From a virus, in IMG/VR virus record IMGVR_UViG_3300048033_000146, positions 1-56,655 of that record: a DNA stretch of 56,655 bases; one strand, 5' to 3'. This document shows positions 1 to 5,463 of the stretch, piece by piece. Under the pieces are notes generated by a model, which saw nothing but the letters and a program-made list of their open reading frames with translations, was not told the origin of the DNA and did no database searches. The position numbers and the translations under genes were made by a program. Position 1 is the first letter of the stretch, and each line of letters opens with the position of its first letter.

Positions 1-127
1 TCTACCTTCACACGTACATTGGCTGTCAAGCCGTTCATCCTTTTATAACGTTCTACCAAACTTTCAGCTTCATCAAGTGTATGGGTAGCATGTGTGGCAA
101 CTAATGTACCACACTCTGCTTTGTTAA
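1..127. repeat. Left copy of 127-bp terminal direct repeat (circle overlap)
   Basis: This stretch is identical to 56529-56655. The exact length of 127 matches a k-mer size commonly used by short-read assemblers, so it is best read as the overlap of a circular assembly. A reverse-strand gene stays open across the join, which supports a circle or circularly permuted genome of 56,528 bp. Confidence 0.93.
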
Positions 128-167
128 TCATGACATCAAAGTTTAGGCTGTAGCCGTAACCTGTCAT
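1..167 (-). CDS. Small unknown protein, 5' part (gene crosses the circle join)
   Basis: A reverse-strand ORF starts at ATG 167 and runs off the left edge. It continues from 56528 to a TGA at 56522-56524, giving 57 residues in total. The protein begins MTGYGYSLNF and has a middle helix rich in Glu and Arg (THTLDEAESLVERYKRM). It follows the HTH gene ending at 181 and overlaps the next ATG (56525) by an ATGA junction, typical of this operon. I do not recognise the family. No clear Shine-Dalgarno sequence precedes the ATG, so the start is less certain than the frame. Confidence 0.65.
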   Translation of the reverse strand, partial: MTGYGYSLNFDVMINKAECGTLVATHATHTLDEAESLVERYKRMNGLTANVRVKV

Positions 168-180
168 TGTGTTGCAGTAA

Positions 181-399
181 TCACGCATCTGCTTGCTCAC
201 TCAAAAGGTGATAGCGTACATAACGCTGACCTGTTACAGGGTGTTGTTTGCGGATACGAGTAAACTTAACGCCAACCTCTTCTAGGTCTAGGATGCGACG
301 TGGCAACGACATAATATTGTATTCCACAATTGCTTCACGGTTGGTGATGCTACCCACAGTTTGAAGGTGCTTCATGATGGTGTCGATTTGTTTTTGCAT
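181..399 (-). CDS. Small winged helix-turn-helix protein (HTH_39-like)
   Basis: This 72-residue protein begins MQKQIDTIMK. I chose this start because AGGAG lies 9 bases upstream; a longer frame opens at 423 without such a site. The pattern 'gsITnrEAi..y.I..L..RI.dLe..Gv', followed by a basic turn and a Tyr-rich strand (RYVRYHLL), matches the small phage helix-turn-helix family PF14090. Such proteins are presumed DNA binders. It is the only obvious HTH protein encoded in the leftward arm and could act on the control region at 3293-4308, but that link is inference. Confidence 0.75.
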   Translation of the reverse strand: MQKQIDTIMKHLQTVGSITNREAIVEYNIMSLPRRILDLEEVGVKFTRIRKQHPVTGQRYVRYHLLSEQADA

Positions 400-416
400 G
401 GTATATACTCCTGTTT

Positions 417-629
417 TTACCATTTATGATTTCGTATTAGCCAGTAGGCATAACACTCTGTACAATGATCCTCGCCACAGATCAAGTCTATTAACCAGAC
501 TAGGTTTGGCTTGTTGTTTTTCTGCCACATCTTGTTACGTGCAGAGAAAGTCTGGTTTGATGATCCACCCAGTATGACGTTGACCAATACTGATGCGGCA
601 ATCGCTACACGTTTAAGATAAGATTTCAT
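417..629 (-). CDS. Conserved phage membrane-associated protein, unknown function
   Basis: This 70-residue protein starts at MKSYLKRVAI, downstream of a weak AGGT site; the frame also opens upstream at 662. Residues 5-20 form one hydrophobic helix (VAIAASVLVNVILGG). A conserved-looking segment follows with NQTFSARN, NLVWLID, and a Cys/His patch (CGEDHCTEC). Small proteins with the 'LNvllGG..nqTFSaRN...LvWliD' pattern occur in many tailed phages without a proven role. Its start overlaps the 48-residue gene upstream by 17 bases. Confidence 0.75.
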   Translation of the reverse strand: MKSYLKRVAIAASVLVNVILGGSSNQTFSARNKMWQKNNKPNLVWLIDLICGEDHCTECYAYWLIRNHKW

Positions 630-759
630 AGACCAACCTATCGTATGCTTCATCCACACCATGTTTGAATGCTTCTAATTCGTTTTGACTACCAAAGACA
701 TATTCTTTCACGTGCCAGTATTCAGGGTCTTTGCCCCAACGAATAGTAATTTTATACAT
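613..759 (-). CDS. Small unknown protein, 48 aa
   Basis: A reverse-strand ORF runs from ATG 759 to TAA 613-615. The product begins MYKITIRWGKDPEYWHVKEY and is mixed charged with several aromatic residues, as expected for a small folded phage protein. Its start overlaps the stop of the upstream gene (752) and its end overlaps the start of the downstream gene (629), so it fills the only gap in an otherwise gapless operon. The family is not recognised. The snug fit between neighbours is the main evidence. Confidence 0.65.
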   Translation of the reverse strand: MYKITIRWGKDPEYWHVKEYVFGSQNELEAFKHGVDEAYDRLVYEILS

Positions 760-1096
760 TTTCTTCACGTTCTGCCGCCTCTTCTAGCCTGTTCATTACC
801 ACAGCCAAGGCCACACCCAGATCGCGTAAGCTTGCTTGCTCTGCCATCTCTCTCACACTCTGCCAAGGGTGCTTCTTATCGTTACTAGTATGGGGAGTCT
901 CCACCTCTGGTGGTACAGCCATAGCATTTTCATCAAATTTAATAGCTGTTTTAGAAGTCACGCTGTTATAATTAAGCCATTCAATCAGGCTTGGCTTATG
1001 TGTCGGTACTTCCACAGGCCACCAATGGTAGGATCGCTGCTTGGCTAGTGCCTGAGTGCCAAACCACTCGCCATTGTCGTTTGTGTATAGTTTCAT
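752..1096 (-). CDS. Hypothetical protein, 114 aa
   Basis: The start is backed by GGAG 7 bases before the ATG, and it overlaps the upstream stop (1093) by ATGA. The N-terminus is aromatic-rich (EWFGTQALAKQRSYHWWPVE). The C-terminal half looks helical and charged (REMAEQASLRDLGVALAVVM). No catalytic motif or membrane segment is visible. It belongs to the block of small early-type leftward genes whose products are often host-takeover factors in phages; that role is inference only. Confidence 0.8.
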   Translation of the reverse strand: MKLYTNDNGEWFGTQALAKQRSYHWWPVEVPTHKPSLIEWLNYNSVTSKTAIKFDENAMAVPPEVETPHTSNDKKHPWQSVREMAEQASLRDLGVALAVVMNRLEEAAEREENV

Positions 1097-1578
1097 TGGT
1101 TTACTCCTTCTTCTTTAAACCATCCTTTGCTTTTCAGAAAACGTTTTAACATTCTCATTTTGATTGGATCATTTAATGCGGCATACACCCCATATATTTC
1201 CAACACCTCGCGCCTGTCGCGTTTCTTTGGGGCTGTGTCTACCCATGTCTCGCCTTTGGTTCCCATCAGGATCACGTGACGATTAACACGCACAGCATAC
1301 ATAAAGATACCTTTGTGTTCGTTATCTTTGAAATGCTGCTCCACACGTTTGCGGATGCTGCCGACAGTATCACCCCGCTTTAACTTGATCGCGCTTTTGA
1401 CGCTGCGGAAGGACCACATAGAACGTATAGCACGTGCCAGATCATCCCACGTATGCAGGTATCTAGTTGCACCATCCACACCAAGGATTTTCGCTACCGC
1501 CAAGGCGCACACGTTCTTGTTCTTGTTTTTCGCGTTGTTTGATACGTCGATCAGCTTTTGCCGCACTAAATAGTTCAT
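1093..1578 (-). CDS. Unknown protein with possible papain-like cysteine protease fold
   Basis: This 161-residue protein starts at MNYLVRQKL, chosen because GAGAGG lies about 8 bases upstream; the frame opens at 1680. The visible order is a Cys in a helix-like segment (NVCALAVAKILGVD), a conserved-looking RYLHTWDDL, a basic stretch (RGDTVGSIRKRVEQ), then a beta-like YAVRVNRHVILMG with a His, and a WVDTAPKKRDRR segment with an Asp. The Cys-His-Asp order is what papain-fold enzymes show, but spacing alone cannot prove it. The 5' 116 bases overlap the ORF 1463-1711 in another frame. Confidence 0.75.
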   Translation of the reverse strand: MNYLVRQKLIDVSNNAKNKNKNVCALAVAKILGVDGATRYLHTWDDLARAIRSMWSFRSVKSAIKLKRGDTVGSIRKRVEQHFKDNEHKGIFMYAVRVNRHVILMGTKGETWVDTAPKKRDRREVLEIYGVYAALNDPIKMRMLKRFLKSKGWFKEEGVNQ

Positions 1579-1711
1579 ACTTTTTACCTCTCTCAAGTTT
1601 TTGTAGGTGGTGTACCCACCCCAATGTTGCGCTATATGCTTCCACCACCCTGTCGGGTTGCGGTTTGTGTTTTCTGACATTTATAATATCTTTTCTGATC
1701 TGCCTACACAT
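1463..1711 (-). CDS. Small basic protein, 82 aa, overlapping the next gene out of frame
   Basis: The ATG at 1711 overlaps the upstream stop in a TGATG junction, a classic coupling arrangement and the main support. The product is Lys/Arg/Glu-rich (LERGKKYELF, then RRIKQREKQEQER) and ends in WCGWCN. The last 116 bases overlap the downstream gene (start 1578) in a different frame. Both frames read as plausible protein. It could be spurious if the downstream gene really starts at 1680. Confidence 0.5.
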   Translation of the reverse strand: MCRQIRKDIINVRKHKPQPDRVVEAYSATLGWVHHLQKLERGKKYELFSAAKADRRIKQREKQEQERVRLGGSENPWCGWCN

Positions 1712-1920
1712 CAGAACCGCCAATCAATATATTGTTGCAAATTTGCATCACGCATGTCTAGCACCCCGCGTATGATTTCGTGCCGCATGTCACGTGCTGT
1801 GCGTGTCTTTGCTTCAGGTTTTAACATGCTGTGGATCGCTTTAATCCAACGTTTATGAGGCTGCCCCACACCACCCGCGCGGCGTTCAATGTCAAAATAC
1901 ATTCTGGTTGGTACACTCAT
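1711..1920 (-). CDS. Hypothetical protein, 69 aa
   Basis: GGGAG lies 9 bases before the ATG, which overlaps the upstream stop as ATGA. The product is rich in Arg and Lys (RTARDMRHEIIRGVLDMRD) and probably all helical after an N-terminal FDIERR segment. No known family is recognised. It sits inside the tightly overlapped small-gene block. Confidence 0.75.
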   Translation of the reverse strand: MSVPTRMYFDIERRAGGVGQPHKRWIKAIHSMLKPEAKTRTARDMRHEIIRGVLDMRDANLQQYIDWRF

Positions 1921-2147
1921 GCCATAAACTCCCTAACAATAAAATACATGCGCCATTCTGTGCTATCGCTTTTGTTGGCTGTGACAAAACAATGGTATGT
2001 TTTATCCTCAAACCGTAGCCTTTCAGAATAAGCATCCGTAGCCAATAGCCTTTGGGCAAACCGTTTCGCCTTTTTCATAGACGTGAAATACCATCGTGCA
2101 GGGTTTTCGTCGCCACTTTCTTTCATCACATATACATATTTTGACAT
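1917..2147 (-). CDS. Hypothetical protein, 76 aa
   Basis: I chose the start at MSKYVYVMKES because AAAGGA lies about 8 bases upstream and this ATG directly follows the stop of the upstream gene (2149). The product has an alternating aromatic/charged pattern: YVYVMKES, then ARWYFTSMKKAKRFAQRLL, then HCFVTANK. This resembles small beta-alpha-beta phage proteins that bear a 'W-x-F-x-S-x-x-x-A' repeat. The function is unknown. Confidence 0.8.
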   Translation of the reverse strand: MSKYVYVMKESGDENPARWYFTSMKKAKRFAQRLLATDAYSERLRFEDKTYHCFVTANKSDSTEWRMYFIVREFMA

Positions 2148-2148
2148 A

Positions 2149-2376
2149 TCAATAATCCTTTCTACCAAATGGTTCATCATTATAGCCTACGCGGTATAGT
2201 TCCCGCGCCTTGGCTGTTAGTTTCTGGGCGTAATCCCCATCATGCAAGCGGTTTTGTCGCCCATAATAGGCATCAACTGCGCCTTGGTTATATGCTGTCG
2301 CATCCTGTTCGGTGTAATAGCACCATTGACCATCCTCACCCACATAAGCTTGTCCAACTCTAATATCGCAAATCAT
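2149..2376 (-). CDS. Hypothetical protein, 75 aa
   Basis: An AAAGGTGG sequence precedes the ATG. The product carries AYNQGAVDAYYGRQ and ELYRVGYNDEPFGRKDY. This 'G..dAyYgr...p......Y..Gy.de...g' pattern is shared by many small phage proteins of unknown function and may be a short helix-turn-helix hairpin. It is acidic overall. It lies in the same leftward small-gene block. Confidence 0.8.
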   Translation of the reverse strand: MICDIRVGQAYVGEDGQWCYYTEQDATAYNQGAVDAYYGRQNRLHDGDYAQKLTAKARELYRVGYNDEPFGRKDY

Positions 2377-2391
2377 GACAGACCACCTTTC

Positions 2392-2610
2392 CTATATTTT
2401 GCCATTTAGTTTATCTAGTGCTGCGTCAATCGAAGCTTGATCGTCACGCGTTCCTACAATGCACATATGTTGCTTTAATATACCGTGATACAAGTTTTGA
2501 TGTAGATCATCACGTTCATCAAGCACAACGTTTTTGTCGTAGTCCCCAAAGTAGTTGAACCACTTTTGATGTTCTAATTCATATACAAACAAAGTGTAAT
2601 ATTTTTGCAT
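2392..2610 (-). CDS. Hypothetical protein, 72 aa
   Basis: The start has AAAGGA at good distance. The product begins MQKYYTLFVYELEHQKW and holds one Cys and several His residues (GILKQHMCIVGTRDD), ending with a helical LDKLNGKI. It looks like a compact alpha/beta protein. I recognise no family. It is the second gene of the leftward arm, so probably expressed early. Confidence 0.75.
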   Translation of the reverse strand: MQKYYTLFVYELEHQKWFNYFGDYDKNVVLDERDDLHQNLYHGILKQHMCIVGTRDDQASIDAALDKLNGKI

Positions 2611-2632
2611 TGTCTTATCCTTTCCCTATTGA

Positions 2633-3292
2633 TTAAACTTTTACCGCGTCAACGCATTCAACGTGATAGCGTGAAACAATATCGCCATTGTCTAGTGATT
2701 TGTTAGCACGATTACCCGCCACATAATCGCACCATGAATTCCACCAAAATGCAGATCCTTGAATTTGTGTCATCTTTACATAGTCGGCAATTTTAGCGCG
2801 ACGTGTTGCCGGTTTTACTTTGCCAAGCTTGACAGCGTTAGCAGATAGGCCAAGGCGTTTTAAATTATGACTATCGATACAAGCGACATTAAAGCCAAAC
2901 ATTTGCGCCACGAATGCAGCTTTAACCATACCAAGGTTTGGAACGTTCAAGAATAGTTCAATCGCTTCAACGCAGCCTTCAACGCTATCAAGGCCATAGG
3001 TCTGTTCAATATGTTTGATCTTGCCATATAGGAAACCGTCATGTGCCTTGGCATATTCAAGGCCATCACCTTTAAGACCCCACATAAAACGAGAGCTTGC
3101 GCCCAATTCGTTTACGTCATCAATCTGGCCTTTACATGTGGATAGACCCGCTTGAATTGTTGTCAGAACAAATAGCACGACTGGCACAACACTCTTTTTG
3201 TTGTCAGATATTGCGCGGATTGCATCAACGTCACGCTCATAAGAATTCAATGTGATCGCGTCATTGGTGATTGCGAATTTGGTGTTAGTCAT
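2633..3292 (-). CDS. HhH-GPD-like protein, candidate DNA glycosylase
   Basis: This 219-residue product starts at MTNTKFAITND, selected over a longer frame opening at 3313 because AAGGA precedes it. The segment VPNLGMVKAAFVAQMFGFNV followed by ACIDSHNLKRLGL closely follows the helix-hairpin-helix and catalytic-Asp pattern of base-excision glycosylases (LPGVGxKTA...aVDTH). The Asp is present. The catalytic Lys position of the Nth/Ogg1 type is shifted by one residue (VK instead of KT), so it may be monofunctional or only bind DNA. It is the first gene of the leftward operon. Confidence 0.65.
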   Translation of the reverse strand: MTNTKFAITNDAITLNSYERDVDAIRAISDNKKSVVPVVLFVLTTIQAGLSTCKGQIDDVNELGASSRFMWGLKGDGLEYAKAHDGFLYGKIKHIEQTYGLDSVEGCVEAIELFLNVPNLGMVKAAFVAQMFGFNVACIDSHNLKRLGLSANAVKLGKVKPATRRAKIADYVKMTQIQGSAFWWNSWCDYVAGNRANKSLDNGDIVSRYHVECVDAVKV

Positions 3293-3326
3293 TTTGTGTA
3301 TCCTTATATTCAAGTTTTGGAATGTG

Positions 3327-3341
3327 GCGGTATCGTACCGC
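3327..3341. promoter_or_regulatory. Perfect inverted repeat GCGGTA-TCG-TACCGC in leftward leader
   Basis: A 6-bp perfect inverted repeat with a 3-base centre sits about 35 bp upstream of the first leftward gene. Its core GTATCGTAC recurs inside a second inverted repeat at 3587-3599, which suggests an operator rather than a chance hairpin. It could equally form a short stem in the mRNA leader. Confidence 0.5.
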
Positions 3342-3538
3342 TCATCCCGATTAAGATATTATGTAGACGTATAAGTCATCAAAAAATTTGGTTTTGTAAC
3401 AATTCGTGATCGACATTCAAATAGTTGAATATGTTATTTATATTTATAATGTATATACACAGTTATGTTTCAGTAACGAAATGTTACAATGTGAAACAAA
3501 GCGTGAGCAAGGTGAATGCATTGGAACGATTGCATGAA

Positions 3539-3621
3539 TGTGATCACATAATGAGGGGTGGCATATATTTGTGATCACAATAGGGGGTGTATCGTACACG
3601 TTTCTTTATTTTGTGATCACA
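3539..3621. promoter_or_regulatory. Three phased TGTGATCACA palindromic operators
   Basis: Perfect 10-bp palindromes lie at 3539-3548, 3570-3579 (12 bp if TTGTGATCACAA is counted) and 3612-3621. Their centres are 31 and 42 bp apart, close to 3 and 4 turns of B-DNA, so bound dimers would face the same side. A related half site (TGACCACA) follows at 3642 and a TGATCA at 3664. The binder is unknown. Confidence 0.7.
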
Positions 3622-3944
3622 GTCTGAATTGGTAAGCTTTTCTGACCACAATACGGCCTTAATTGATCAGATAACACTTATAAAAGCTATATATTTCAAT
3701 GAATTAGCTTGGTTTAGCCTTATTATTTCTGCATTTTGGTACGATTGACCCTAGAAAGGCACCGTGCGAGGGCCACCCGGGGGTATGTGGTATTACGTAT
3801 ATGTACAAATACACAGAAGGGGCTTTTTGAGGATGCAACTAAAACGTGTATACAGGGGGTATATGGACCAATAGTAGTAACTTTATGTTACAGTATGCTA
3901 CAATATGTGAAGATTTAGCATTTTATGGATTGACAGGGGGGTGT
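3583..3944 (+). repeat. Four GGGGGTRT boxes
   Basis: Copies lie at 3583-3590, 3779-3786, 3855-3862 and 3937-3944, all on the plus strand and each followed by an AT-rich stretch. The last three are 76 and 82 bp apart. In an AT-rich spacer these G runs stand out. They could be binding sites, origin iterons or promoter parts. Confidence 0.55.
3587..3599. promoter_or_regulatory. Second inverted repeat GTGTA-TCG-TACAC
   Basis: This perfect inverted repeat shares the core GTATCGTAC with the site at 3327-3341. It lies between the second and third TGTGATCACA palindromes, so two different operator types interleave here. Confidence 0.45.
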
Positions 3945-4121
3945 TTTTCCATATAACTGCGTAGCAGTAGCAGCCTGTAGTTATAACATTAAGTGTTTTA
4001 ACTCTCTAAATAAGTAATACATATAAGTAAAGTAGTAACTAATAAGAGTAGTAACTATTATTAGAGTGTTGTAAATGGATCAGTGGACATAGGAAAAGTT
4101 GTAACACTAGCAAAGTTGTAA
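3873..4121 (+). repeat. Iteron-like short direct repeats
   Basis: AGTAGTAACT occurs at 3873-3882, 4031-4040 and 4047-4056 (the last two 16 bp apart). AAAGTTGTAA occurs at 4095-4104 and 4112-4121 (17 bp apart). All have the same orientation, in an AT-rich stretch with many further GTAACT/GTTACA variants. This arrangement resembles the iterons of replication origins. Confidence 0.45.
3930..3957 (+). promoter_or_regulatory. Sigma70-like rightward promoter TTGACA-16-TATAAC
   Basis: A perfect -35 box at 3930-3935 and a good -10 box at 3952-3957 are separated by 16 bp. The -10 is part of a 7-bp inverted repeat (TATAACT at 3952-3958, AGTTATA at 3979-3985), which could be an operator over the start site. 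It points toward the rightward genes starting at 4309, leaving a leader of about 340 bases. Confidence 0.65.
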
Positions 4122-4308
4122 ATATTCAAATTTAACTATTGCAAAGCTGCAAATAACCTGTTACTTTGTTTCTTGTAACACATCCCTCCTGTATAAACAT
4201 AATAAGTGTTACTAACTGGTACGTGTAGCATCTATAGTGTAGCACCCTCCCTCGTTTCCTCTCTCTAATACCTGTATTTGCGACACGTACCACATTTTCC
4301 AATTAAAT

Positions 4309-4578
4309 GTGTTGACAATGAATAATAATCGAATACAACTATACGCATCAGATGACGTAATTGAAGAGTTTTACAAAGCTCTAGCTTCTGGTGACCCTAA
4401 CAGATTACACCGTGTACATATCCCTAAAAGTGATGTCTTTTATGTGAGATCAGCTATAGAAGCTGACACAGGAAAGCGATACACATTGGATCATGTAGAA
4501 CGTGCTATGTACCTTGAAGGTATGCTTGATAGAAAAGACGTGTTTGAACCTGACAGAGAACGTGATGGCGTAGGATGA
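4309..4578 (+). CDS. Hypothetical protein, first rightward gene
   Basis: The frame encodes up to 89 residues; a second ATG at 4318 (MNNNRIQLY) is equally possible. Neither has a clear ribosome binding site, which is unusual for this genome. The product has KALASGDPNRLHRVHIPKSD and an acidic C-terminus. Its 3' end overlaps the next start as ATGA. A TTGACA followed at +23 by ACAACTATA lies within its first codons and resembles the motif upstream of the terminase and capsid genes. I recognise no family. Confidence 0.65.
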   Translation: MLTMNNNRIQLYASDDVIEEFYKALASGDPNRLHRVHIPKSDVFYVRSAIEADTGKRYTLDHVERAMYLEGMLDRKDVFEPDRERDGVG

Positions 4579-4793
4579 AGTATCTATTGTTACCCTTACT
4601 GCTCTGCGCTTGTAACACCGTAACATATACTGCGTCTTGTAGACATGATGACACAGTATGCCAGAGAAACCAGAATGCACAAACCCTCGCTATTATCGGA
4701 CAAGAAGAGGCGGCTCTACAATTACTTTGTGAAGACCAGTCTATTCGCCATACTATTAGCGACAAGTGCGCTGGGTCAGGACACAGTAGGTGA
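4575..4793 (+). CDS. Small putative lipoprotein
   Basis: The 72-residue product opens with MKYLLLPLLLCACNTV, a short hydrophobic signal with two Cys residues that can serve as a lipobox. Further Cys residues follow at about positions 22, 29, 52 and 65. It is coupled to the upstream gene by ATGA and overlaps the next secreted-protein gene in another frame. Small overlapping lipoproteins can be outer spanins, but no matching inner spanin is evident, so the role is open. Confidence 0.6.
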   Translation: MKYLLLPLLLCACNTVTYTASCRHDDTVCQRNQNAQTLAIIGQEEAALQLLCEDQSIRHTISDKCAGSGHSR

Positions 4794-5463
4794 CTTCGCT
4801 AACAGCAACAGCACCGTAGACAGTAACAACAATACTGAAACAATAAACTACAATGGTGCTGGCAGTAGCCCCGGATCACAGCCTGTAATGTCAGCTATAG
4901 CCCCTACAGTAATGGGCAGCGGTGGTAATGACTCTTGTTTGATTAGTAAGAGTACAGGTATATCTCTAAACTTTGTAGGTATATCTGGTGGTAGTATGGA
5001 GCAGGATGAACACTGCAACAGACGTAAGAACGCCCGACTACTAGGTTTACCACAGCAGGTAGGTGGACTAGGGTTACAGGTATCGGCTATATCTGTACTA
5101 TGCCAAGACCCTACTGTGTTTCGTAGTATGATGTTAGCTAATACGCCTTGCCCTATAGCCGATACTAATACAGGCAAACTATTGATGGGCAAGAAAGCTA
5201 TAAATAAATACAGAGAGAATCCAGAGCAGTACATTGTGGGGTATGAACTGGACAAAGAATTTTGGGATGCCTTATTAAAGGTAGAAGAGGAAAACAATGA
5301 AACAATCGCATCTATTGAAGACAGCGGCCCTACTCTCAGCCTTTCTGATAGGTTCCGTACCAGTAAACGCAGAGATAACCGATCCAGCGACAACGATGAC
5401 GGGGCAGGAGAAGATCGACTACTTGATCGCAACTCTGGACTCAATAAAGACACGTCTGAATGA
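4645..5463 (+). CDS. Secreted Cys-containing phage protein, unknown function
   Basis: The frame codes for 272 residues. A clear signal peptide (VKTSLFAILLATSALG-Q) lies about 29 residues in, so the real start may be ATG 4675 or GTG 4729. The mature part has an Asn/Ser-rich linker. A core follows with C..., EQDEHCNRRKNARLLG and LQVSAISVLCQDP, a Cys-spaced pattern seen in unannotated proteins of many aquatic phages. A charged tail (about residues 230-272) overlaps the next gene by 167 bases. A role in virion or envelope is likely but unproven. Confidence 0.7.
   Translation: MMTQYARETRMHKPSLLSDKKRRLYNYFVKTSLFAILLATSALGQDTVGDFANSNSTVDSNNNTETINYNGAGSSPGSQPVMSAIAPTVMGSGGNDSCLISKSTGISLNFVGISGGSMEQDEHCNRRKNARLLGLPQQVGGLGLQVSAISVLCQDPTVFRSMMLANTPCPIADTNTGKLLMGKKAINKYRENPEQYIVGYELDKEFWDALLKVEEENNETIASIEDSGPTLSLSDRFRTSKRRDNRSSDNDDGAGEDRLLDRNSGLNKDTSE

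Larger units (their letters stand above)
3293..4308. other. Divergent intergenic control region, candidate origin
   Basis: About 1 kb lies between the leftward and rightward arms with no convincing gene. It is AT-rich and dense in short repeats: three TGTGATCACA palindromes, two GTATCGTAC cores, four GGGGGTRT boxes, three AGTAGTAACT and two AAAGTTGTAA repeats. It also holds a strong sigma70-like promoter. This is where both operons must be started, and the repeat density is also what replication origins show. Origin function is inference. Confidence 0.75.

Noticed and set aside
1-127. Direct terminal repeat of a linear packaged genome
   Set aside because: The length equals a standard assembly k-mer and it lies inside a gene of an early operon, far from the terminase genes; an assembly overlap is more likely.
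3736-3918. 60-residue plus-strand ORF in the control region
   Set aside because: It has no ribosome binding site, has odd composition, and is crossed by GGGGGTRT boxes; I treat the region as regulatory.
4312-4343. Third copy of the TTG-23-AnAACTATA motif as a promoter for the first rightward gene
   Set aside because: It falls within the first codons of that gene, so a transcript from it would miss the start; I mention it only as a weak match.
4848-5453. 201-residue reverse-strand ORF
   Set aside because: It is antisense to a secreted-protein gene, is Ser/Leu-rich as expected of a shadow frame, and lies against the direction of the arm.
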